Notes under the pieces: generated by a model
Database searches by the model: none
What the model was told of the DNA's origin: nothing
What the model saw: the letters and a program-made list of their open reading frames with translations, nothing else
DNA from: Polytrichum commune
Taxonomy: Eukaryota > Streptophyta > Polytrichopsida > Polytrichales > Polytrichaceae
NCBI GenBank assembly: GCA_950295325.1
Contig: OX485804.1
Span: forward strand, 15,934,001-15,998,000
Length of the DNA stretch: 64,000 nt
Direction: 5' to 3'
Translations under genes and position numbers: made by a program
Shown: piece by piece, positions 1-10,500 of the stretch
How positions within the stretch are numbered: position 1 is the stretch's first letter
Layout of the letters: every line of letters begins with the position of its first letter

Positions 1-182
1 GCTTGATATACGCAATTGAGACATTACAAGGTTAAGGATTGTTAGAAAATAGTGCACATGTTGTTTCTTCAGCACATTTGGTAGAGCACCTCAGCTCACA
101 AATTCGAGTAATACATAGTCAATTCACTATAATTTCTCAAGTGATGCTGTTCATCAGTGCACAAGAATTCTTCACACAAGGA

Positions 183-1996
183 TCAAAAGCTGAAAAAGAA
201 AACAAAATACATCCCGTCAGAACGCTCTCCATCCATCCCAAAGCCTGCGGAATGAGCAGGCGAGACGTTCATTCGGCGGCCAATCTCCACCAGCATTGCT
301 GCCTGAATGAAGGCCGCAGTGTTCGCGCTCAGAAAGGAGAGCCTGTACTCATAGTCCGGGATGAAGGTATGTCTACATTGGAGAACACAGATCAAAGGTA
401 CGCACTATAGAACAGATCCTGTTCAAGTATAGTCGTACTGGCAGTTAGTTCAAACTTCACCATTATCCTGCTCTTAGGATTTCACGCTATGCCTATGGGG
501 CAAATCCTGAAGGCATAGAACAATCCTGAGGTGTGTTTCAATTTAGAGGGTGCAGTGTAACTTCGAAATGTGATCTTGTCTACAGGAGAACGAAAATTCT
601 CTGGAACATGCTTGCGTACAGACATGTATTGTAAGAGCTGGAAGTCGGAGAGCAACTGTAGTGTGAATATTAGCTTGAAATTCATCCAATGCAGAATATC
701 CACAATGAGACATCGGAAACTCAGCAGAAGAAAATCCTGAACCTGACTCATGAAGTCCAAAATTTCAGTCTTTTTCTGACCCATTAGCCTTCGATAAGCA
801 GGCGTCTGGCACTTGCACAATTCACCACTATTGAGTTTCATCTCAACATCAAGCAATACAATCTCATCCATCAAACATCAAAAAAGCATTTGGTTGTTGT
901 CTACAAATCCATCTCCATGGAAGCTCTATCCCACACTGGAGATGGATCTGTGCGCTCACAGGTTGAAGAAACCATGAAAAGAATTGACAATGTAAGGAGT
1001 TTGTTCCAAGGTTCTACTCACGTCCTACTTGATTTTACATATCCAAAAGACATAAGAGAACATCCAAGTTTTAGGGTTTAGCTCTTAAAGGTCTACTGGT
1101 GTGAGACCCAGCTATGCAGCCCAAAGTCTCTTTGTTCATTGTGGGAGTCTACTTCCTGTATTGAGTGGTTCTTTAGATACCCTCTGCAGAAATTCACAGA
1201 AGCTCCCAAGTTTTGTTGGATCTTTCCAATTATCCCTTACTTCAATTGGATTGAATTTACTGTGTTCACTTAAATTTTCAGTGCATTGGAGTTCCTGGAA
1301 GCTCAAGTACTTGTTGAAAGTTTCAACTCTTAACTCACTATGCAAACATAAGAAATCTAAATCACATACATATTGTTATTACTACGAGAAGTAACCTCCA
1401 AGTTGATATGTCCCAACAAGCCCACTACCAAGAAGCATTCTCTACCAACTCTTCTGTTTTCAGTCCCAAGACACATCTGTGTGATTTGTTGACCTCTGCA
1501 CCAGAAATTGCTCTTCCAGTATGTACACACAGTACACTCTTTAAGTTTTGCATCCAATTCATTCCACCAGGTATAATTTTCCTCGTACATTCATACAATC
1601 TGAAAAGTCCATAGACCTATTACCTCACATATTTTCTGCGGCATACAGAACCAACAAGCCCTACATTTGATATACAGAAAGTACAAAGATAAAAAATAAG
1701 AAGGAATCGACAAATCGTGACACATTTCATGCCTACATTACGTTCAAGGTTCTTAATCCTCACCTCAAGTACACTTCAGCTTTTGGACCCACATCAGTCA
1801 TGAAACGCTTCCAAACATTGAGGAGAAAGTGCAAGGGTCGTTGGCTATATGCAGCAAATAGGCAGGCGTATCCACAACACTTGATTTCAAATTGCACCAG
1901 GAAAGTCAATACCACATGGACAGCGCTTTGAAAACAATCAAATTTTGTAGAAGCAATCACAATGTGCAAAGGAGAAAAATCTCCTAACGAAGGAAA
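183..1996 (-). CDS. Unrecognised multi-exon gene, partial model
   Basis: Three minus-strand exons join in phase: 1996-1764, 1599-1429 and 1337-1136. Both introns (164 and 91 bp) have GT donors and AG acceptors, and the joined frame stays open for 201 codons to a TGA at 1136. A separate GC-richer exon at 372-183 follows a good acceptor and encodes a run containing IPDYEYRLSFLSANTAAF, ending in TGA. An open stretch at 874-482 and another near 2270-2104 (containing LARERCQARDLMVSWARM) look coding, but I could not join them in phase. The 5' end is unclear because the NOP53-like gene stops only about 450 bp upstream on the same strand. I recognise no family; the central part is hydrophobic and Cys-rich. 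These could be two genes or a decaying one. Confidence 0.4.
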
Positions 1997-2449
1997 CTGA
2001 TTGTTGAGTTTTCACTGTCCACAGCACAGCATTGATGTTACTTTTTCATTAAGCAACAGCTGCTACATTGAAGTTAAAATCATAAACCTACTCTGTTGCT
2101 GTGTCTAAAACATGACAGCCGAAATCATTTTCTTCTGGGACACTACAGCAGGGATGCACAAACACCCAAGAACTTATACGTTTGCAGAATGGCTCTTGCG
2201 ACAAGTCAACCTCTGTCATCCTTGCCCAAGACACCATCAAATCACGTGCTTGACATCTTTCTCGAGCAAGTTGAGCAAGGTATTGGTTTCAAAATTGGAT
2301 TTAGTGTCATGTTCTCACCTGCTTCAGTAAGCATAAGCTCCAGATTGCGCCTGGATGTCGAGAATTTATCGACAACTTCAGTAGTATCTTAGTGTCCAGT
2401 ATCACATTGATCACTAAAAAGTATACAAAAGAGAGTACATCGACATGAA

Positions 2450-3697
2450 TCAAAGAGGAAGTACAGCAAGGCCCTGTTTCAAGGCCTCCTTCTCTGCGAG
2501 TGTGGCGGCGTGCATTTCCCTCTCCTTATTGCCCCTGGTGCCCTGTTGAATCTCAACCCACTTCTTCTTCTCTTTCCTCTGAACTGGCAGACGAGGCTCC
2601 ACAATTCCCCGCCGCTGCAAACTTCTATACCTATCTCGCATGAGCATGGGGTAAGCTTTCAGTTTCCTCAAAGACCCTGTTACTTCAGAACTTAACAACA
2701 CTTGCTTGGGCTCTGGTTTGAATTTATGTCTCCCAAGCCGCGGTGGACCTTGTGCCCTCTTCTCCTCCCTCGACACAGTTCTTCGGATTCTGCGAATTTC
2801 CTTTTCATTATCCTCTTCCTTAATACCCTCCACTATCAAAGGCAACTTCTGCAAATCCTTTTGAAGCTTCGTCTTCTTCATCTTTGCCGCTTCCACTCTC
2901 AAAACAGCCCTCCTTCGTGCCTTCCTGTTGAGATCAGCCCTTGTGAGCTTCTTATACTTCACAGATTTCAACATGGAGTCACCAGCCTTTTCCTCGTTCT
3001 CATCATCCTCCTCACCATCATCACGGTCAGCATCCAAAAAGTACATATCCTCTTCAGTAATAGCACGTCCATCCACATGTATAGCTACCGATTTTGGCTT
3101 AAGCTCCCTATCGATCACCTTCTGCATTTCATCTGCAACTGCAAGCCCTAAAGCCTCTTGGTGATCCTCAAACGAAGGATTATACGAGCATCCAGGCATG
3201 TCCACTTCCACAGCCGATGCCAAAATTGTATCCCTCTTCAATCCTCCAGATTTCACAGGCTTGCCACCCTCCTGGCCATCCTCCGCATCCCATGCATCAT
3301 AAAACCCTGCAGACTTTGCCCTCTGCTTCTTCCCAGCCGACCCTACCACATCAACAGCAGCCTTCGGCTTTGCCAAGGGTTTGGCATGGTCCCTATCCTT
3401 GCGTTTTTTGTTGCTATGGCCGGGCTCTTTGAGAACTGGAATTAGAGAATTGCGCTCCAAGATGCTGTCCGCATGAAGCACCTTACTCCTATGCTTTTCC
3501 ACCTTGCGCACCGCAGAGGTATCCTTGGTAGTGTCTACGAAGAAGAGAGCCTCGCTGGGGACATCTTCTAAGGCACCTCCACTCCGGTCTGCCAAAGCAG
3601 TTTTTTCCACATACTCATCCACCTCCTTCGTGCCGATGTTCTTCCTCCATTCCTTCTTTCCCTTCCGCGAGGTCTTGCTCTTGGATTTCTTCCCCAT
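2450..3697 (-). CDS. NOP53: NOP53/GLTSCR2-like ribosome biogenesis protein
   Basis: A single-exon frame gives 415 residues from the ATG at 3697. An ATG 32 codons upstream is in frame, but the shorter start opens directly with the basic segment MGKKSKSKTSRKGKKEWRKN, as in NOP53 homologues. The protein is strongly basic with an acidic patch (about residues 230-245), a Lys/Arg-rich coiled-coil-like stretch (KARRRAVLRVEAAKMKKTK), the conserved RRTVSREEKRAQGPPRLG block and a C-terminal GSLRKLKAYPMLMRDRYRSL segment. The family is nucleolar and acts in late 60S subunit maturation, recruiting the exosome-linked helicase MTR4 to pre-60S particles in yeast. The absence of introns contrasts with its neighbours. 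Telo-box motifs lie just upstream (3786-3806). Confidence 0.9.
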   Translation of the reverse strand: MGKKSKSKTSRKGKKEWRKNIGTKEVDEYVEKTALADRSGGALEDVPSEALFFVDTTKDTSAVRKVEKHRSKVLHADSILERNSLIPVLKEPGHSNKKRKDRDHAKPLAKPKAAVDVVGSAGKKQRAKSAGFYDAWDAEDGQEGGKPVKSGGLKRDTILASAVEVDMPGCSYNPSFEDHQEALGLAVADEMQKVIDRELKPKSVAIHVDGRAITEEDMYFLDADRDDGEEDDENEEKAGDSMLKSVKYKKLTRADLNRKARRRAVLRVEAAKMKKTKLQKDLQKLPLIVEGIKEEDNEKEIRRIRRTVSREEKRAQGPPRLGRHKFKPEPKQVLLSSEVTGSLRKLKAYPMLMRDRYRSLQRRGIVEPRLPVQRKEKKKWVEIQQGTRGNKEREMHAATLAEKEALKQGLAVLPL

Positions 3698-3779
3698 CGC
3701 GGCAGCTCGTAATCCTGTTCCGTTCCGGTTTCTGTTGCCGAGCTTCTCCGGTGTACAAAACCCTGTGGAGACGAGTGCA

Positions 3780-3820
3780 CTCACTCCCCCCAAACCCTAA
3801 ACCCTGCCTCAACCCTAATT
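3780..3820 (-). promoter_or_regulatory. Telo-box motifs upstream of the NOP53-like gene
   Basis: Two adjacent AAACCCTA-type motifs lie about 90-110 bp upstream of the chosen ATG at 3697. Telo boxes are known in plant promoters of ribosomal protein and ribosome biogenesis genes, which fits this gene. A degenerate copy of the adjoining sequence (CCTCAACCCTAATTTGGCTC) recurs near 4381-4400. Confidence 0.5.
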
Positions 3821-3950
3821 TGGCTCTGTCTCTGGGACTCGAACGCTATGTTACTCCATCCCCACCCGCACCTGTAAACGCATCAGTACCCTACTCACGG
3901 GTCAGATTAAGCGGTTATTATTTACTAATGGACCTCTGCCATCCTGGCTT

Positions 3951-3975
3951 ATTATTATTATTATTATTATTATTT
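3951..3975. repeat. ATT microsatellite
   Basis: About eight TTA/ATT triplets in a row lie upstream of the NOP53-like gene. Confidence 0.8.
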
Positions 3976-4747
3976 CACATGTGCATGTGAATTAATGCTC
4001 CGACCATGCACTCAACATCCCATCATGAACCGCCGATCGTTTTAAAAATGACGAGGCGATGGCCTCACCACCACCATGTTGTACATTATACATAGATTTC
4101 TTTACTCTATTAACTTATACATTTTGGAACTTTGGAACGGTTAGAGTCCATGGGTGTTGGCACAATCAGCCATCAATGGCAAAATATTGAGCAGATGTTG
4201 CAAGGATGGTCCAAGACATTAATTCATACGCCTTTGCACGGTGCCTTGCTCTAGTTGGATTTCTTCTCATTGCATTTTTTCACAATGTTGTTTCGTATTT
4301 TGTTTCAATTGTTGAGCTCCTACAATCTGCAAAATTGTGTGCAACACAATGCACTCATTTCCCAAACCTTTAACCATGCCTCAACCCTAATTTGGCTCTT
4401 TTGCCAAACTCCTCTTTACACTATTGTTGGGACCCATGCACTAAGTTGCCCCAAGTCCACTAACCCCTCCAAACTCTTTACATTGAAATTTTGGATTTGA
4501 ATGGCTCACACGATTCATCATCAACCCATAACATTTGTTTTGCAATCATCGTGTAGCAATCACCTTTGGGTATTGATGAGAGGGTCGGTGCTTGAGACTT
4601 AAAACCTCCACTCTTAAACCATGCCACGTCTTTTGCCACTTAGGCTTGGGTCTAAATAGCTTTATCGATGGTGTGAAGACCGTGTTTTTTTTAACGAACA
4701 TTTAAGCTAAACTAAAGTCATGAGGGAAGGGGGCACAAGTTGCCTGA

Positions 4748-5110
4748 GGACCACTTCACACACAAGCCAAGAGTTGTGACCATAAAACTATGAAAGCCCA
4801 AAGGAGTATTCAAAGGCCGTCCCAAGACACTTCCAAAATCATGTAGTGTGGTCATGGGCCTTGAATTGTAGTATGAACTCATATGCGACCAGGCCCTCAC
4901 CTAATGCTATTTCAATGAATTATTATCCATGTGGGGTCCTCACACATGATAAATAAAACAAATCATTGGTTGTGAGATTCGGAGTGTCATGGACTCCCAA
5001 TTTTGTGTTAAGCCTACCTCCAAGAGGTGGTTTTTGAAAATAGTCTAAGTGACCATGAAACATGCTCCATTTGATGCCATGTAGGAGTCCATGTAGACTT
5101 TACATCCATC
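4748..5110. mobile_element. Degenerate MITE family A copy
   Basis: The stretch opens with CCACTTCACACACAAGCC and then follows the internal sequence of the copies at 30071-30660 and 53264-53841, including the central AAGCCTACCTCCAAGAGGTGG-like palindrome and the CATGTAGGAGTCCATGTA block. The right terminus is missing; the 5S-derived element begins shortly after. Confidence 0.6.
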
Positions 5111-5124
5111 TTGCATACACTTAC

Positions 5125-5495
5125 TCCGTTGGACCCTCACTCTTGAGTACTTCGATAGGTGACCTTCCTAGCACTTGATTTCCGTTGCACCCTGCGATTT
5201 ATGATCAACCTGATCATAGTGGGGGTATCCAAGTGAACTAAATATTTTCAAACAACCATGTGGGAATCTAGGAGCTTGCATTTGGGGGAGATAGGTGCCG
5301 GCCAACTTGTCTGAACCCATTCGTGGTGTTCACTTTTGAAAGGAGGCAATAGTTGACTTGGGCCCTCTAAATTCTCATAATGTACATATAGACTTTGACC
5401 AACTAAAAAATGAAGCAACACCATAATTCACGCCGGTGGCAACATCAAGGTCGTTTTTCTTTCTTTTCTATTCTTTCTTGGGCTCCCCACTTGCC
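5125..5495 (+). mobile_element. 5S rRNA-derived repeat, copy 1 (5' truncated)
   Basis: The head at about 5148-5200 matches the 3' half of plant 5S rRNA: a GTACT segment followed by AGGTGACCTTCC (C-box region) and a final GTTGCACCC. The next 290 bp, including GGGGGAGATAGGTG, GGGCCCTCTAA and GGTGGCAACATC, are shared with the copies near 21175-21545 and 41280-41690. The end is pyrimidine-rich (TTTCTTTCTTTTC). This may be a SINE3-type element or a Cassandra-like LTR carrying 5S sequence. Confidence 0.7.
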
Positions 5496-5499
5496 ATGG

Positions 5500-7552
5500 C
5501 AAATTTAACCTCAATGTTAAAGTGGAGTTGCCATGTGGCAATTGCCCCAAACACAGTAGGTGGGTGAGAAATATGGTCTTCATCCTCAACAAACCAAACC
5601 AATTGCGTTTGCTCAAACATTATAAGGTTTTTCATTGGCTTTATCATGTGGGAAGAGACCTAAGGGTGGTATATGAAATGGGCCAAAGTTTGATAGCCAA
5701 CCATAAGCGGTCATGTATGATGTTAGTAACTCACTCTACAAGTGGAGTCCAGTTGCAAGTGAGTATTGATGGTAATGTGATCTTTAAAATGAACCAATTT
5801 TTGGTCCTGGTTGGACATCCAAACCAAAAGTGACCATGTGTGCAAGATAATACCATGGCAGAGCATTCTTGCAACTAACCACTTGATGGAAACATGCTTT
5901 CTCTCATAAATTAAATTTGATTTTACTGGAGAAAGTATCAAAATTATGTTGAAAAGTTGAACTTGTGCCCAATATGTGGAACAAATTTGCACATATGGAG
6001 AAGATTCTAAAAAAATCAAACAAGTATCCATAAAATATATACAGTAGATGCATCAAAACACTGCTTCACATCTAATTTGTACATTTAACATACTACCTAA
6101 CATTACTAACTTGCCTTTAACCCCCTAAACACCTAGGTCTTTTTTCACAAAACAATACACATTTTTCATTTGCTATGAAAATGAAGGTTGCAAGGCTAAA
6201 AAGAAAGAAATTTTGTGAAGTGCAGTTGTGGACAATTATATGTGGATCCCATCCATGCAGTTGTTGTTCTCACACATGTAAATGCTTGATTGTTGTGTAA
6301 GCATTTCAAAAATTTAAAGTTCAATAAATTTCCCGTAAATACTAGAATAATGTAGAGTTGCAATTCATTTATACGTGCTCATCATAAGTAGACTTATAAT
6401 ATCCCAAGAATTCACAACCAAAAATGATTATTTATGTCTGTCAATGAAGCAATTTCTAGTGTGCGTAGAGAGATATGTAGAATATTATTGTGAAATTTTA
6501 AACAACCATTCATAGTTATGAGTGTGGCATGAGTATCAATCCCACATCATCATGATTGGTATTGAATCTTCATGAAATATGAAAGTCTAAACTTTAAAAA
6601 ATCAGTTTTGGGTCATACTTTTTCTATTTTATAGGTGGGTGCATGCTTTCAATATACAATATCAAAATTAACCTACTTGACAGGGTATCATATGACATTT
6701 GGTGCTACATGACAAAAAGTCATGAAGATCACTCTAATCAACATGGCGCACCGATTTCAACATCAAACTAAATTGGGTGCATGCCTACACTAATACATAC
6801 AATCAGATTACCTTTGTGAATAGGGTGCCTCTTTACTCACGCAAATTATCTTGGATCAAAACCATATTACAAAAACTTATAACTTTTTACTCATTTGTAT
6901 AACAACCTCAATATGAATGTAGTTATACTTTTTTGTTTTGTTAATGTGGTAATAAATCTTCAAAAGAGTGTAGAATGTTGATAAATAAGCTTGGGCAAGC
7001 TACATAATTGCACATATCAGTGTAGCAGCCTCCTGTGATGATGATGGTGATGGACATGCTCGGGTTTTGTGAGACAATGCCATGTCATCATGCCATGGGT
7101 CATTACACATACATACATACATATATACATACATACATGAGTGACCCATATCCACATATGTGCTCAGGTGGCAGGATTCAGGGTTTAGGGTTTATCAGTG
7201 CCCTCTCCCAATTTCACGAAAATCGTTGAATCCATGGAGTTTCTGTAGCTTTCCTCCAATTTGGAGTGCAAATGGGGGATTTGCACAGCTGATTTCTGCC
7301 TGCTGCAACAAAAAAATTTGCATTGCCGAAACAGGTTCAGCAAAGCCGAGCCTCCGCATCTGTTGAAGAAGAAATTTGGCTGAGAATTTGAGCTAAGGCA
7401 GAGGAGCTGATAAATTTTGAGCTATCCAGAGGAAGCTTTGGGAATTTCGACGTTGCGGTTGTAGCATAAAGGCAGGCTGAGAGGCCTATACATGTGGTAG
7501 GAATCCTCTTCCGTCCAAGAATTTTTATCTGCAAAGGGTCGAGGGTTTAAGG
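5500..7552. other. Intergenic region upstream of PTAC10
   Basis: There is no supportable gene here. The stretch holds an (ACAT)n-type microsatellite near 7107-7138, a segment at about 6680-6752 repeated in inverse orientation at 29305-29380, and a TAGGGTTTA telo-box-like motif near 7186, about 365 bp upstream of the PTAC10 start. Confidence 0.6.
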
Positions 7553-10500
7553 ATGGCGATGGTGCACACTGCAAGGTGTGCATCCACACAGATGCGAGCT
7601 CTGTGCCATGACCACTTCCAACAAGGTCTCTCATCATCGAGACCATCGGTGCACATTCGCATTACTTCTCTCCCGAAATTTCTCAAATTCAGTGCACGGG
7701 CGCAGGGGTTAGTGCCTTCGAGTGGCATCACTCGGTGCATATTTTTGGGAAAGCATGCAAAAACTTCCTCATGCTCAAGTTGGGAGCCATGGAGGGCTGG
7801 CTTCAGGGCCCGGCGGATGTGTGTTGCAGCGGCAGCAGCTCAGCCCCCAGAAGGCTCGGCGCAAACATTCAGGGAGGAGGACTATGAGGAGAAAGAAGAG
7901 ACCGAGGAAGAAGCACGGACACGCAATTGGGTAGAAAGAGGGTACGAGTTCATATGCTCAACTCTTGATGATGTTATTTATTAAAATGCTCTCTCTTAAG
8001 CTTCATGGTCTCTTTTGTGGGAATGTCAAGAACTAATGGTCTTTTAAGCCCAAATAAAGCACGTGTCTCGAATAAAGTAAGCTCTTGGCCTCGCCTTAGG
8101 GGTTTTGTAGTCTCCTTGTGTCGAAATTGAGGTCTTAGTGCACATGCTATACATCAATTTGATTGAGTCTTCGCGTTACATCTGGAGATTAGTAGCAGAA
8201 ATGCTGTGTTTAAAGCTTCAAGAACCTAAAAGTCTTTGTTGTGGCGATGGTCTTTTAGCCGAAATAGGTAGTTTGCCTAAATATATTAAACCTTTGGCTT
8301 TTGAATTCCTACTTCAGGGTTCTGTTCTATCTCTTCTGGTTTCCTTGTGTCCAAATTGAGTTCTTAGCACACATGCTATACAAAATCTGCTTGAGTGTTC
8401 CCGTTACCTACAGAGATGTGTCATAAAATCAAGACAAGGATCCACTGTCGTCGAAGGTGGCTTCTTCTATGCAGATTAACTGTTGTGTTTGGCTATTGCT
8501 GTGTGTGCGCTCACGTGTGTGTGTGTTTTTGTGTTTGTGTTTTAACTCCGTTCTAATTTCTGATTGCTTGGTATTGAGCATGTAACTGTACAAGCTTTGG
8601 TTTAACTACCTCTCTTGAGTTTTATTTTATAATTTACTGGTACCTTTATCTGTATGTGCTTATGTTTGAGCATTGGTACCCACAAGGATATCTTCTGTGT
8701 AAATGTCACATAGCATGAATATGTTAATTCTAATTGTCTTGACATTGCTCTTTAAATTATTGGTAGAAGAGGTGAAAGTAGTTTTAGAATGTTCAATGTT
8801 TCTTTAGCTTTATTGGCGGTTGACAAGAAGGCGATGGGTGTACAAAATCATCACATTGCACTGTGCAGTCCCTCAACCTGTGTATATCGATTGTAAGGCC
8901 GACTTGCTGTGCAGACTGCTATCAACTGGAAGTCATAAACGTGATTTAAGGTCAAGATAGTAGAGAGCTATTGTTGAGATGGTGCAAAACCTTGAGACTG
9001 AAGGAAATTGCTCTCCAATGTTGCATATATATGTATGTTAGTCTTCATCACTGATATAGTAGAGTCTGGCTCAATCTTGCTATGTTCTTCCGCATCAAAT
9101 GGTCATGATTAATATGAGTAAATTCGAAATTCTTAGGCTTTGTCAATGTGGCTTGGAAAGCGGTCCTCAATCAGTTCAATTTTTTCACAAAAGGGGAAGA
9201 CCGATATGTAAATTCATCCTGTGGTAGGATTCTGTCAGGGTCTTACTTTCTAATCAGCTCTGCATTGCAGTGCAGTTTCTTAAATGGTGAGGGAAAAAGT
9301 CTTTTAGACTTGTTTAAAGTCAGAATATATGTATTGTGTAGGATTTGAGCAATCTCTAGTGTCTTGTAAGTCTGATCTATACACTTTGTAAGCACTAGAT
9401 ATTGAGAGGTACCAACGTGAGCTGGTTGCACCCAATGGCCATTATCTGATGTAATTCCCATCAGGAAGAGATTATGCACATCATTGAGAGCTTTCTAGAC
9501 AATCTGTTTGGACCATACGAATATTTTTGAGTGAGGTGGATGTCCTAGAGTATGTGGTTCGGTCTAGAAAGTCTCCAGTTCCATTTTGTGGGAGTTCTAT
9601 TTGTATTCACATTTACAGTTTCTTCTCTAGCATTTGAATTTGAAGAAGTCATGCACATCATGTAGAACTTTGTAGACAAACTGTTAGATCCCATGACTTT
9701 TTTGAGTGAGGTGGATGTGTTTGAGTGTGTGCTTCAGCCTAAGAAAGTTCAGATGGAGGATAGAATCTCTTCTTGATGGTAAAAAGTGATTTTTGAATGT
9801 TGTGAACAGGTGGGCTCCATGGGAGGAGAACTTGTCGCCAGAAGCAGAATTTGCAGTTGAGAGTCTTGCCCCCGGGGAAGAGGAGCCAGTGGTTTCATGG
9901 GAATCGTATGAGAAACTAAACCCAAAGTGGCAGAAACAACGGATGAAGACATTGCAGGAGGAGGAAGAAAGGAAGGAGAAGGAAAAGGTTAAACCAAATC
10001 TCGAGGGAAGCTTGTGGGACCAACCACTTGTGTTCACTTTGATACCGCCCCGAGACTGGCCCCCTCCTGGATGGCACGTTGATCCCAAGGAGCTTGCTTA
10101 CATCCGTGAATCACAGGCTCTTGAAGATTTTGTTGCCACTCCTGAAGTCTTGGCAGCTGCTGAGAAAGAGGAGATGGATGAAGAAAAGTTTGATCCAGAT
10201 TTCCCTAGGTGGAAAATGTTCTTGAACCAGTATATTGAGTGGGTTGCAGCTAATAGAGACCGACTTGATGAGGAATCACAAGAGGTTGGTGTAAAATTTT
10301 CAAGAACTTTATTTTGATTATCATGATTGGAATCTATTACTTAATACAGTCTAATTTCTAGAGGTCCTGATGTTTGTGGAAGGGATGATGATGAGGGGTG
10401 CATTTTCTTGTTGAGGTAATAAGAGGTCTCTCAAACTTTGGAACAATGGCAACATTTTCTCACACCTTTTAGATGAGGTGCATGAGATTGTATAAAAAGA

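Noticed and set aside
7722..7934. An Arg/Lys-rich alternative frame over PTAC10 exon 1.
   Set aside because: Only the frame starting at 7553 joins exon 2 in phase to the conserved NWVERGWAPWEE region.
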